Part shown: in pieces, positions 1 through 12,084 of the stretch
Position numbering within the stretch: position 1 is the first letter of the stretch
Layout: each line of letters opens with the position of its first letter
NCBI GenBank assembly: GCA_007449985.2
Contig: VIIQ02000895.1
Span: 186,001-250,000 of the forward strand
Length of the DNA stretch: 64,000 bases
Source: Desmodesmus armatus
Taxonomy: Eukaryota; Chlorophyta; Chlorophyceae; Sphaeropleales; Scenedesmaceae
Reading direction: 5' to 3'
The notes under the pieces: generated by a model
What the model saw: only the letters and a program-made list of their open reading frames with translations
What the model was told of the DNA's origin: nothing
Databases searched by the model: none
Translations under genes and position numbers: made by a program

Positions 1-3000
1 CCCTTGGCCTGGCTGTTGCCAGCGCCCAGTCCACATGCCGTGTCTACAAGACCTTCAACGCTGTTGCAAACACCGCCGTGGTCCAGGACACGATCGTCGT
101 GCCCGACACTTTCCCTGTCGGAAACGTGCGGGTGTCCAACTTGGTGCTGGGCCACCCTGATGTGTCCTCCCTGCAGCTGGCTCTCATGCACAGGGCTACT
201 GCCAACGACGCCTTCACGGAGAGCGCCATGACCCCTGCTGAGGACCAGGTTGGCTCCTACAACCCCCAGGCCCCTGTCAACGCAGGCCAGCCCGCCACCG
301 GCCAGTATGTGCTGCGCATTACTGACAGCCAGCCTGGCGCTGAGGGGTGAGTGCTGGGCGCAGCAAGGCAGCAGGGTGTACACCACATGAGAGCATGACA
401 CTACACGCACTGGGAGGGAGAGCAGGAGGCATGGAAGGACTGTACAGGGAGGGGCTGATGGCAAAGTGTACAGGAGGGGGGGGGTGTGGCAAGACACCTT
501 TGACAAATGTTCGACTCCATGCGATGCGCTGCTGCTCACTGTAATTGCACACATCAATAGCCAGCCACACATCAGGCACACACAGGGTGGCCCGCTGAAG
601 TGCCCTGAGCCATCATAAACATCATGCAAGCAGTCCTACTCACAACACACCTTGCCCGCCCCTCCTTGCTGTTGTGCCCTGCAGGCGCTTGATCTCCCTG
701 ACCAGCTGGACCCTGCAGCTGTGCGAGGGCACCGCAACCATGGCAGCAGCGCCTGCCCCTGCCCCTGCCGCCGCCCCTGTCACTGCCTCTGCTGGCCCCA
801 CTGACAGCAACAAGACTGAGGCTGCCAAGCCCCTGGCCTCTCTCAGGTCTGACAGTGCCAACCTGATGGGCCTGCTGTTCCCTGGCTTCAAGGCAGACGC
901 TGGTGAGTATTGCGCTGCGGTTGTGTGGTGGTGGGGCTGTCAGATCCTTTGCTTGCTGCTACTGCCCCACACTGCTTACACTTACGAACTGATGGCTGGC
1001 ACTCACCCACCAGGATTTCAGTTGCACCACTGAGTCTGCGCAAGACTGTGCTACTGAGTGAGAGTGTGCAGAGCCTTACACTTTGTGCTGGTGCAAAACG
1101 CCTTGTCATGTTGCTGTGCTGGTACCACCACACAACAAGTCACCTTTGCGTGTTGCTGTGCTGCCTTCGTCCTGCAGCCCCCACTGGTGTGCTGGGTGCC
1201 GTCCACACCGTCAAGGATGCAGGCAGGGATGCCGTGGCCACCCACATCGCTGATGTGCTGAAGCTGGTGGCAGACCAGAGCGGTGAGTTTTGGTGTATCT
1301 GCTCCTTTATTTTTTTGCTTTGGAGCAGCCTGTGCACTGGGCTACTTCTTGACCATCCGCTGTGGCCACAAGCATGCCCCCCCCCCCAAATAAGAAGGGA
1401 TGGATGGATTGAAACACATGATGGACACCCTTGCTGACGGTCATGGTGCCCTTCCTGTTGCCGCTGTTGCCTGTTGCCGCTGTTCACCCCCCAGCTGTGT
1501 ACAAGGGTTTTTTCAACAAGAAGGTGTCTGACACCATCAACGGCGTCAACACCGCTGGCACTGCCGCCCAGGGCCTGATCACCAGGAAGGGCTCCCTGCT
1601 GGGCGACAAGGACAAGTCACTCAGGGGATTCATTGCAAACCTGAAGCAGTTTGTGGCTGCAGAGGCCAAGGGCACAGTGAGTGATAAGCCTGCGCTGCAG
1701 CTCTGCTGTTAGGGCCAGCACAACAATACGGTTGGTCTGCTCAGCCAGGCTATCGCTATTGTCTCTTTAGCCACAACATGTTGAACTGTGAGCATCCATT
1801 CTCCAAATGCGACATCCACTCTCCTAGTGCAAGCCTGTTCTCTGAGCATAAACATGGCAGGCGAGCGCTGCTGCAGGTCATGCGGCACACCCGCACCACA
1901 TCCAGTCCAACCATCTTCTGCACACCTTGTCACCCCTTCCTATCTGATCCCACCCAGGTTGAGTCTGTGCTGGGCAGCTTTGGCCAGCTGACCTCCCTGC
2001 ACGGCAGCCTGACAGGAGACTACAAGTCAAGCGCAGGTAAGCAAGGTGGCGGCCTGCTGAGAAATATGACATGTGTTGGCTGGGATGTGAGCGAGCAGTT
2101 TGAACCACTCTGTGCTGCCCTTTGTAGCAAGCAGACCTTTCATACCTGACATACCTGCCTTCCCATGTCATGTAGGCAACTTGATGGTCATTGCTGACAG
2201 ACCTCCCGCCTGCTGCCGCCTTCCCATCCCCCCCCCCCAGGTGCTGTTGCCCAGCTTGTTGTTGCTGGCCTGAGCAACATGGGCCAGCTGTACCTGACCA
2301 GCGAGGGTGCCGCCAAGACACACATCAACAACGCCATCACAGCCAAGGCAACAGTCCTGGAGGCAATGCTGGGTGAGTGAGGGGTGGGTGCAGGAAACGT
2401 GCGAAAGGTGCCGACACAAGCAAACAATGGCGGTGTGGCATTGTACTGGGTGATACTCCCTCGAAATATTCCACACCTGCAGGGTTTTGGAGAATTGGCG
2501 TGGGTGTGCTGACCCTCTATCCTTCCTCTTGCTGCCATCCCCTCCCCTCCCCCTCCCCAGACAAGATCATTGCTGTGCTGAGTGCTGCCAAGGACTCCAA
2601 GCTGAGTGGGCCTGTGGTTGACCTGAAGCTCCAGCTGGATGTGGCCAAGCTGCAGGCACTGGGCCAGGCACTGGACAAGGTGGACGCAGCACTCAAAACA
2701 CTGCCAACACCATCAGCGGTACGTGGTGCAACAGGCGGGCCTCTGAAATGTTGAGGAGCCATCATGGCGGTGGTGGTGTTGTGCACCCAGATGTTCCTGC
2801 TGGGTGCAACTATGACAGACGTCTGTTCAGCTAGATGCATCGGGCATGCCAGGATGTTGTCACACCCACCTTGTAGTCTGCCAGGATCGTAGCTGCTGTG
2901 TTTTTGATGCATGTGCAAGGGATGACACTTCCATTCTATGCACCAGTCCATCAACTCATACTCATGCGTGCTCTTGCCCCCTTGCCCTCTCTGTCCTGCT

Positions 3001-3205
3001 TGCGCAGGCTGTGCTGGGCAAGTTCAACGCTGTCAGCAGTGTTGGCTCCCAGGTTGGCTCCCTGCTGCAGCAGACCCGTGTTGCTGAGCTGCTGTCCACC
3101 ATGGATGACGGGCTGGTGATGGGTGCCCTCATGAGCAAGGTCAACACAGCCAGGGACATGCTCAAGAAGGCAGTGCCCGCCGTGGCAGCCACAGGCGGCA
3201 ACTAA
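1..3205 (+). CDS. Secreted protein with P-domain-like jelly roll, 5' partial
   Basis: Exons: <1-346, 685-902, 1178-1282, 1495-1676, 1958-2036, 2241-2372, 2561-2718, 3008-3205 (TAA). All junctions are GT/AG and phase-consistent, giving 471 visible residues. The first visible residues (LGLAVASAQS) look like the end of a signal peptide, so only a short N-terminus is missing to the left. The first ~130 residues follow the order of a proprotein-convertase P domain: a VPD-type strand, then NVRVSNLVLGHPDVSSLQL, then a GQYVLRITDSQPG strand, then LTSWTLQLC, the usual last strand. A Pro/Ala linker follows, then ~300 residues rich in Leu, Ala, Val and Lys that look helical. No protease catalytic domain is visible. 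Function is unknown; a secreted or cell-surface protein is the inference. The P-domain call is by motif only. Confidence 0.7.
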
Positions 3206-4221
3206 GCCTCGTGCATCACCTTTTGCTGAGGTTCAGCAACAACTAGCCCTGGCATGTGAGGGACTGCGTGTTGTCTGCATGGCACGGCGCACCTGGTGAC
3301 CACTGACCATCGGCCAGGGAGCTGCAGCTGTGCGGTGCATGCGTTGAGACAGTTACTTGTGTGATCTCTTCACAGACGTGATAGCAGTTTGTTGTGATTC
3401 ATTGTTGTACCTGCAACTTTGGTACGTATACCAAGAGGCGTCAAGACTGGGTTCACGGCATGCCCTGCCATGCCCCGGCATTCAACATGTTGTGTTGTGG
3501 ATGGTTGGTAAATCTATTCTGTCCCAATGTGTGTGGCCGGGATACACTGCCAGCACACGATAGCGGGTGTGTGGTCCACACAGTAGGATGTGGTGTTGCA
3601 CCCTTAGCGCACTTGCAGTGTGTATGCTTGTGCCTTTCATGCATGTGCAGCCGCTGCATGTTGGTGCAGATGCCACATGACTTTAAAATCTTCAACCGCA
3701 ATATGCATGTTCAAAATCATCATGATATCATGACACATCAGTTACACCCAGTACCGTACCTGAGGCTGCCCAACAACAGCACACCACAGCATGTCAGCCA
3801 CATCGCTGGTGTCTGCGTTGACATTATAGTCAACAACGTGCACTGTATATAGCTGCAGCACCTCCTGTGAACCTGTCTGATGGGCCCACCCACGATTCAA
3901 AAGCCATGAACACCAGCTGCCAAGGCTCCCGAGGTGCAACCCACGTGGATGGGCAGCACATGGTGCCACGCCACAAGCAGTGCCTATCAACCCAGATCAC
4001 GTGCCACATACAGACATGACCATACAACATGTGAGCTGGCTCATGCAAGGTCGGCTGAAGCACCAGAGCACAACGGTTGACTGGGCCCTAAGACCTGCCC
4101 CTGGTCAAACCAAAAACTGTGACGTGACAGATGGCGCCTTGTCAGTCAGCCAGTCTGCCCACGTTTCCTGTCTTACGACGTAGATTACTTTTTGTGACAA
4201 CACCCTGACCATCCTGGAACT
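3206..4221. other. Intergenic, same-strand gap between secreted-protein gene and TFIIB
   Basis: No convincing exon on either strand. It should hold the 3' UTR of the upstream gene and the promoter of TFIIB. I saw no TATA box or clear TGTAA signal here. Confidence 0.6.
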
Positions 4222-7200
4222 ATGCAGATGCAGCTGCAATGCGAAGGTTGCGAGGAGCCTGAGTCGCTTGTGGAGGACTATGCCAACGGAGATCTTGTCT
4301 GCAACGTAATGCTATCTGTTTGAGTTTTCTGCTTGCTCCCAGCAGCGCGGCGTGTCTGTGCCTGAATCCATCTGAGTCTGCTGTGTTCACTGCTTGCTTA
4401 CTGCCAGTCCTGTGGCTTGGTGGCTCAGTCGCACATAATTGATGAGCGGGCAGAGTGGAGGTATTTCACATCTGACAAGGTGAGGGGGTGGCTGGCTGTG
4501 GACTCAGCTGACACCAACTACAACTGCTGTGCACTGATCATGACAGCAGTATGTGCCAGCCAGCACGTTTGGTTCGTGTCTGTCTGGTATGGGCAGAGGA
4601 GAGCAGACAATTCAGCTGATTGGGGTGATGAATGATAGTATATGCTGGCAATCTACATGTAGCAACAGTTTGAGGGAGCGATGTCAACGGTTTGCCTGGC
4701 CCACCCTTCAGCAGCACACCACCGCGAAAGGCTCAGTGCTGACCTGCACTCCAGTGTGATGTGCATCCATGCTGCAGCTGATCACAGCAGGCTTCGGTCC
4801 TGCAGGTCTTCCAGGTCATGCAGGACAGCTCAGGTCAGCACAGCTTGGCTTGTGCAGTACTAGTGTCAGCACAGTGCCCTGCTGCCATGTATGCAGGAGG
4901 GCATGAACAATGACCCATCCCGTGTTGGCGCTGGCTGGAACCCTCTGCTAAAGAATGGAGGCTTGGCTACCGGCATCGTCAAGGCAGCAGCAGGTAAGCC
5001 GTTGCTGGTATGGCCCACCACCCGCACTGTGCGCACGCGGCATGCCTCACTAGCCTGCATGCATGCCGTGCTGGCATGGCAGCCATGCGCAAGACTCCGC
5101 AGCATGCATGCTCCCATGACCCGTTGAATGCATTGCCACTGGGTAATGCTGCCTGACACAAACTTGTATCGATAGAGAGCTGTACAACTAGCATGCAAGG
5201 TCACAGCAAGGGCCACACTTCTGCTGCTTGTGCTTGCAGGAGGCTCTGGTGCCCGCATGGACAACAAGCTGGCACGGCTCAACAACAGACAGTCCACCAA
5301 CAACTTTGACGACAGGCTGCAGGCAGCTGGCAAGGAGATCTGCAAGATCTGCATGCGGTTGAACCTTCCAGAAACCACTGCCACAGTAGCACAAGAGGTC
5401 TACAGAGACGTAAGGCGACTGTTGCACTGCGCATGGGCTAAAATCAAACTTGCTTGATTCCACTGCACAGTTGCAGCTGGTAGGTTGGCAGTCCTGGTCA
5501 TGGCTGCCAGTGCTGACTGGCATGCTGCAAGGCGCAGGACGCGCAGGCCCTGGAAATTCCAACAAGTGTGTGCTGCTCCATAGGCAATGCAACATAACAA
5601 GATCCATGGCAGGTCCAGGGCAGCTATGTATGCCGCAAGCATCAAGATAGGCAGTGACAGAGCACGTCAGAAGAGGTCCATGCAGGAAGTTGTTGCAGCT
5701 ATGGACCATGCGGTGACTGAGCCAGACGCATCAGCGTGCTGGATGGCAATGATTCAGTGAGTGGCTGCCACTCACATTTGTCCTGCACACCGTATTTTGC
5801 CTGCAGCATGCAAACATGCCATGTCCTGCAGATCATCATATGGTAAAGCTCTGCAGCTGTCCAATGGTTGGCTGCATGACACTTCCATTGTGGAGACCAG
5901 CCACCAGTGGTGCCTGCACAGAACTCAGTGGGTTGGCAAAATCAGCTACCAACCTGCAACCATGTCTGTGCAGGCTGTACAAGGACATGGCGCTCCTCAA
6001 GGCAGAGCGGACAAACACTGACTTGACAAGTCCAGCTGCCCAGAAGCAGTTGCAGGCCAAGTGCGGCACCCAGGAGGTTGCAGGCCCTCACCACCTCATC
6101 GTAAGTCTGCTGCCGGGAACAAGCAGCATGGCGTTTATGCAGGAAGTGTGTGCTCAGCACTCGGAGTGACACTCAGCTGGGCTGCAAAGGCTTTGAAATG
6201 GGGATGATTCCCATGCATCAGTTCATGCGCCACAGCTGTCGACGGTGGACTCTGCGTATGCCCTTGACTGTGGGCTTGCTCTTGCTGTTTGCAGAAAAGG
6301 CGCCTTCAGAGACTGGGTTGTGACAACTTCACACAGCTTTTTGGATGGAGGTGAGTCACCATGCAGATGGCGCCTGCTTGTTGGATGCTCAAGTCCATGA
6401 TGCATACGCCCGACACCAATCAGCATTGAGCGACATGGGCGCAAACTGGCGTGCACATCTCAGGTTGCGGCCCGTTGGGCCGTGGCAGAGCGGATCGTCA
6501 GCACCAGAGCATGCTATCGCATGCGCCATCAGGTTTGACACGCCTGCGTGCCGCTGCACTGCACCAAACATCATAGACCATCTCTGTGTGCCTGCGCGTC
6601 GCTCACAAGCTTGTCTGTGCCTCTCCACGCTCTTGTGCAACAGGGTTGCTGAGCGCGCTGCGCAAGTGGCCGCAGTGGAGAACGTGCCCTGGCAAGGAAA
6701 GCAGCCCTCAACGCTGGCTGGTGCGCTGGCGTACGGCATCATTCAGATCAGCAAGGTGCGCATGTCCTGAGAGCTGAGTGCCTGCCACACACTACTCTTC
6801 CTGAGTAACTGCACAAGCCTGAGGCAGTCAGATAGCATGGACGCCACAAGGCTGCCGTGGGCCCAACAACAGCTGTGTGAACGCACGCTCCTACCAGTTG
6901 GCAGCCAGAGGCAGACATAAATAATGCATGCTGCATGAAGGTGGTTGGGCATGTCAGCACACCCTGTTGTGCTGTTGCTTGCAGCTGAAGAACCCCTCAA
7001 GCAGTCTGAAGGCTCCCAGCTGGGACGAGGTGGCGCTTGAGGCTGGCAAGGCTGCAAACACCCTGAAAAGCTGCTACAAGGAGCTTCTCAAGGACTTGGC
7101 AACGGTGAGTGCGCCTGTGACAGCTGGACACGGTTCTACCCAATCGCTGGTGCAATGCTTCATGTCCTATCATCATGACTGCTTTCTGTGAAGGCCGGCC

Positions 7201-7501
7201 GCTGCCGCTGTCGTGTTGACTGTCTCAGCATGCATGGCGTGCAGCCATGCCCCCGGTACTGCAGTTGCGCTACGCTTCAGTGCTGCACTAGGCTATGCAG
7301 CAGCTATGCATGCAGCTACAGACAGCAGCCTTGACCAGCTGGTGCACCCAGTGTTGAGCCGTGTGTTGCTCTCTGTTGACCTTGCTGCAGCCTGGACGGC
7401 TGGTGTCCATAAAAGATGCAAGCCCAGAGGTCCTGCAGCAGCTGGTGGCATTGGAGAAGGCCGCCCCAGCAAGCGCGAGAAAGTTGAGGAGCAGATGCTG
7501 A
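4222..7501 (+). CDS. TFIIB: Transcription initiation factor IIB
   Basis: Exons: 4222-4305, 4408-4479, 4897-4993, 5240-5409, 5584-5756, 5974-6100, 6295-6350, 6644-6755, 6985-7104, 7391-7501 (TGA); 373 aa, against ~315-350 usual. The N-terminal zinc ribbon has C7, C10, C27 and C30. The highly conserved B-reader segment follows (IIDERAEWRYF), then DPSRVG and NPLL. Two cyclin-like repeats follow, at about residues 95-205 and 240-340. TFIIB bridges TBP-bound promoter DNA and RNA polymerase II in the nucleus. The N-terminal ~90 residues are well conserved. The first cyclin fold is diverged: after KIHGRSRAAMYAASIKIG the usual CLYIACRQ-like helix is altered. Exon 5 was ended at 5756 rather than 5712 because only that donor (GTGAGT) keeps phase with the next exon. 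BRF was considered, but the short C-terminus fits TFIIB better. Confidence 0.88.
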
Positions 7502-9062
7502 GGAGCTCCTCAACTCGAGTTGCGCAACACAAGCAGTATGGCGCTTCTGCTCGTCTGCACCAAAGCTGCAACCAGCATCCTCCAACCTTTGGATGTCCAC
7601 CCTCAAGTGTGGCCAGCACTGCTGTTGCAGTTCAGCTCTCTGCCACAAGGCGCTGGTGGCTAGGCTTGCGACACTGCCAGTGTCCCACTGGGGCCCAGTG
7701 GGACTCAGCACAGGAGTGTGCGGCCAAACAAATTGGCAGCAGTTGTGTAATCAACTGCCATGTTGGTGCTCAGCACGAGATTTTCATGATTGTCAGGGCT
7801 CCTGCATGCATTCAACCTAGTTGTGCATTGGCCGATCCCGGACTTGTGGTTGCACATGTGTTGCTGTAACTACAACAATCTTCATCAAGATGTTCTTGCG
7901 GCTTGAAGCGTGTGTGCGCCCAAGCATGACATGCAAGCGAGTGGACCCTCTCCTGTGCTGGACCAACAGCCTCTTTGGCACCATATGGGATCCCAGTCAG
8001 TTGCGTCTGCAGAGGACAGGTGGATGCTTGCACTTGTTGGTCTGAACACAAATCCTGCACAGACAGTGGTGTCACATGGTGTGTGCCTTTCCTTCAAATT
8101 TCCTGTACTACGCAGCCAGCAGGGTATTAACATGGCACATCACAGCTCCCACAACTCATTTGGACCGGTCCCTGCAACCATTCAGTACAGTCAGGAGGTA
8201 TCTGCATGTCACATGCAGCATGTGGGACCGCTCACTCAAGGACACACACAAGTTGGCCATGATGGCCTGCAGACGACACACTGTACGGCACTGCTCAGCA
8301 TGTGCCGTACTGCTGTGCTTCCAAGCTCGACCCATGCGCCAGGCGCTGCGCAAACAAATGGTGCCAGCAATGTCAAAACAACAAACAGGCCAGTGCGCTG
8401 CAGCTGCTGCCCGGCACACACCAACCTCAGCCCTGTGTGGCGCACAAAGTGGCCAACACAAATCTGTGTCAACAGAACACACCTACCAACCACTCAAGAG
8501 GCTGCCACCTCAACTGCCTACAAACATGTCAGCCTGGCATCGTCACACATGACTGTACACTGTACAGACAATGCTGTGCTGTAAACAAAGGAGATTGTGG
8601 CAGGCCAACCACTTCTACAGGTAGCATACTGGTGGCTCCTACACTTGTGCAAGTGCACACCTCTGGCAACATATATGCATGTACAGACAAGCATGCTGAA
8701 TGGGCCTTCTTAGTAGTACCCTTGTACCGCAAATAGGTACACCTGTACACAACTGAAAAAGACTGCATGCACCATAGTGCTGCTGTCTGTCCTTTGTTCA
8801 ACCATATACCGTAAACAAGCTCGGGCGATTCGGTCGGGGCCTCGAGTGCAGTCTGCACCACCCATGGCAGCCAGACATACCAGCCCAATCCTCAGGAGTC
8901 CTGCCATGTCCCGCGTCACCAAAACTCTCACAGGTTTCCCGCCAAAACAGTGCGGGCAGCTGCTGCAACACGTCTGCGTGTCAGTTCATCCTCAACAGGC
9001 CTCCCAGAGGTGTAGTACACCCAGGTGGCTCCAAGGCCTGCTGAATTCTGTCGACCGGCTGC
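7502..9062. other. Convergent intergenic region
   Basis: This lies between the 3' ends of TFIIB (+) and a membrane-protein gene (-). It contains a TGTAA motif at 7865-7869, a candidate algal polyadenylation signal 364 nt past the TFIIB stop. Long open frames here (for example 7910-8584 +) show no exon structure or recognisable protein. Confidence 0.5.
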
Positions 9063-10413
9063 TTACAGCTGCACAGCACCGGAGCTCACGGGGTTGAGCA
9101 GGGGCATAATGCTGTTGGCGCGCTGTGCCACCATGTAGCTGATGATACCATGATGACCGCAGCCCAGGGCAAAGACAAACGCGTACTTGCTGACTGCCAG
9201 ACAGACGGTGTCAGCGGGGTCGCAGGCCATCTTCCACAGCAGCAGGCCATCCAGAATAATGGTGAAGGCGTCAAGAAAGGCTGCCACCGTGCCGCATGTA
9301 GCCACAAGCTTGATCTGTGCACCCAGCTCCATAGCTGCGGGCAGCAGAAGCAGGCATGGTGGAATGGCAGCAGGACAGCAGCAGTGTTGTGTAAGTTTGT
9401 CAGCTTGCGTGCAGAGTACAGTTGGCCTCTACTGCAGGTACGAGATAGCATTGTTCAAGCTGCTGCTCCAGCCGCTGGCATGGCGCTTCCACAAAGCCAT
9501 GCACTGTTTACAGGAATGAGCAGACTCTGTGGCCTGCAGGCACTCTCTGCCAAGCTGTTCAGCAACCATTAGCAGTGTCGCCCTAGGTTGGATCTGGACA
9601 GTGCAGTTCCACCACCTCTCCAGGTCCAGCATCTACACGCAACACACAGCAAACCACCACGCCCTCCTAGGCCCTCCCAAGCAAAACTCACTGTTGGATG
9701 AGGCGATCTCCTTCTCACACAGCTGCACAATGGCTGCAATGACGCCCATGACAGCAGCAATCTCCGCAGCCAGGAAGAGCCCGGATGCCATGAACAGGGG
9801 CGCAAACAGCACCAAGGATATGACAGAGGAGATGAGCCACACCACCATGATCAGCCTTTGGTCGTGCCACAGCTGCAGTGTGCTGGGCAGGTCAGGCAGG
9901 AAGACGAGGGACCCTGGGATGGGTGCTGACATGGCTCGGCCGTCCATGCTGATAGGGAAGCCAGTCACAGGGGCCTCGCAATCCAGGTAGGTGCCTTGGA
10001 AGCTGCGCTGCCGCAGCATGTTGGTGCTGATTGTGTCGCCAGGCTGCATGTTTGCAGGGATGGCTACAAGGATGGTGGACTCAGGAAGAGCTTTGTCCAG
10101 GCCTGAAGTGCAGACAGCAAGGAAAGGGGGGTGCTGTTGAGGGAGGGGTGCCTGTGGGCTTCTGAGGCGCCGCTGCTAGGTGTAATGCATGCAAAAAGCT
10201 GTGTAATTAGCCATTGGTAATCAAGAATCGTCCGAAAAGGGCTGGGCAGTGCAACATTGCCTGACAGCAGTTTGGCTCCAGAACCATGCAAATGCAGTCA
10301 AGGTCCAGCTTTAAGACACATTGCGCCCGCAGTTATGTCTCGAAATTACCTGAAGTGGCCAGGAGAGGCTCGTAGTGCTCATCCTGCATGTCTGCTGTCT
10401 TGGCCCTGTCCAT
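9063..10413 (-). CDS. Small multi-pass membrane protein, paralogue B
   Basis: Exons on the minus strand: 10413-10350 (ATG), 10102-9692, 9334-9063 (TAA); 248 aa. Hydrophobic segments: LIMVVWLISSVISLVLFAPL with the following AAEIAAVMGVIAAIVQL, then VATCGTVAAFLDAFTIIL, then YAFVFALGCGHHGIISYMV, so about four membrane spans. The N-terminal tail is short and cytosolic-looking and carries EHYEPLL, which contains a YXXL-type motif. It is a tandem paralogue of the gene at 12085-13457: first exons are exactly 64 nt in both, intron phases are the same, and LGAQ, SLDAF/FLDAF and HHG are shared. I do not recognise the family, so no function is assigned. Compared with its paralogue it has a longer second exon (411 vs 261 nt), adding an extra-membrane segment before the first span. 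Confidence 0.75.
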
Positions 10414-12084
10414 TCTCGCACTGCTGGCACTGCTGGTGTCAAGTGCAGCCGCTGTCTCTCAGCTAATTGACTGAATAAGGTGACACAGCTATGAGTTTAT
10501 ATCTTTTGGCTGGTGAATGAGCCCGACAAGCTAGCCAGCTAAACGACACGTACTGGGCAGTGGTCTACAGATGTTTTTGCCTAGAAAGCTATGTAGCTCA
10601 TATATGTAGCTTTGTTGTAAGATGTTTCACTCCCCGAGATGGTTTTGTCAAGCTGGCGAACTACTCACAAACCCTGCTCGTGTTCTTATACCTGCATATC
10701 AGTCACCCCTGCATTGCAGTGCAAGATTGCACTCGTGTGGGTTGAGGGTCTCTGTAATGTTGACGCAGACCCAGTCAGCGTTGTAACTAGGCAAGAACAG
10801 CAGCTGCAGCTGCTCCATTCAAGTGGTTGGCATTGTTACAGACACAGGTGAAAGCCACACCCACTCAACTCCCAACAAAGCCCTCTTAGGGCCATGAACA
10901 AGCCATGGACAGCAGGTCGCAGCACATTGAATGCTGCACTTTCACCACACACTGCCAAGTCATCCTCGCAAGCTGGCATGCCTGATTGTGGCACCAACCC
11001 TCAAAACGGTGACAGTGACCAACAAGCACAACCATTCAGGAGTGGCGTGGGATTGGTCAAAAGTGGAACACACACAATTGCAAAACCAAACACGAACATG
11101 CCATCAAACGTGGCATCACAAACAGGGGGCTACCAAGTACAAGATGAACATCAGGGCATGACAAAGCATGCAGCAGCAACAAAATATCTAACCTCGCCAG
11201 TGCACGGCCCGCTAGCTGCAAGCCCAGATGGGCACACAAAACTGCTGCTGTGGGCAATGCTCCACATGCAGCATGTCTGAGCACAGGGCACTGCCAGAGG
11301 GGATGGCGCATGACAGTGCAGCTCAGCAAAGTGCACAAACCAACTGTGAAGCTGGTCCATACAACGTGCTGTGGACAAGCGACAGCACTGGACCTGGCAA
11401 CGTCTTGGTGTTGGTCCCACCGTAAAAGCATACAGAACACAGGCGCATGCAGTATGTGTCTCAAGCAGCCGCAAGCCAAAGCTGGTTGCCCGGCTTGCTG
11501 CTGCTGCTGCCGGTGGCGTGTAGCAGCTCCAGGGAGTGACATGCACCGAACCATCAGTCAGCTGGCACCGTACTGTGTCTGTGGTTCCTCACCAAGGCAG
11601 CTGCTGCTAAGGCTGAGAGACAGGCTAAGACGCAAGCGGTCATGTCAGGGGATCGGACCCAAGCCAAATGAAATATGTTGCAACAGGGAGCCAGTCACAA
11701 GCCAGCATGCTGGTTGCTGGGACACCCATCACCCTGCCTGCTGACCTCTCAAAACCCCACAGCCTGCATTTCAGCAGGTGAGTAAGGGGGGCAAGCGCCA
11801 GCCACACAAAACTCACACGTCACCGTAGAAAGTACACACATGCCACACCAATGGGTTGCTGTGCGCGCAAGGCAGCGCCTTGCAATGAAATCACCAGCCT
11901 TGCAGCGGGTTTGTCCCTCACACCTGCTACCCCTGCGCCTGGCGGTTGAGCGGAAATCAAATGTGCGGTCGGCACCCTGCTGTTCAAACAGTCAGGCCAG
12001 ATGCTCTCTGGTAGGTTAGAGGGATCCGGTAATGCCAATCAAATAGCGTCACAACACATAACAACAGATCTCGCATGACACGCT
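10414..12084. other. Intergenic between tandem membrane-protein genes
   Basis: No exon found on either strand. It should contain the promoter of the gene ending at 9063 and the 3' UTR of the gene ending at 12085. Nothing else stands out. Confidence 0.5.

Noticed and set aside
7910..8584. 224-codon plus-strand frame between TFIIB and the membrane-protein gene
   Set aside because: Composition is irregular, no motif or paralogue is visible, and it overlaps equally long frames on both strands.
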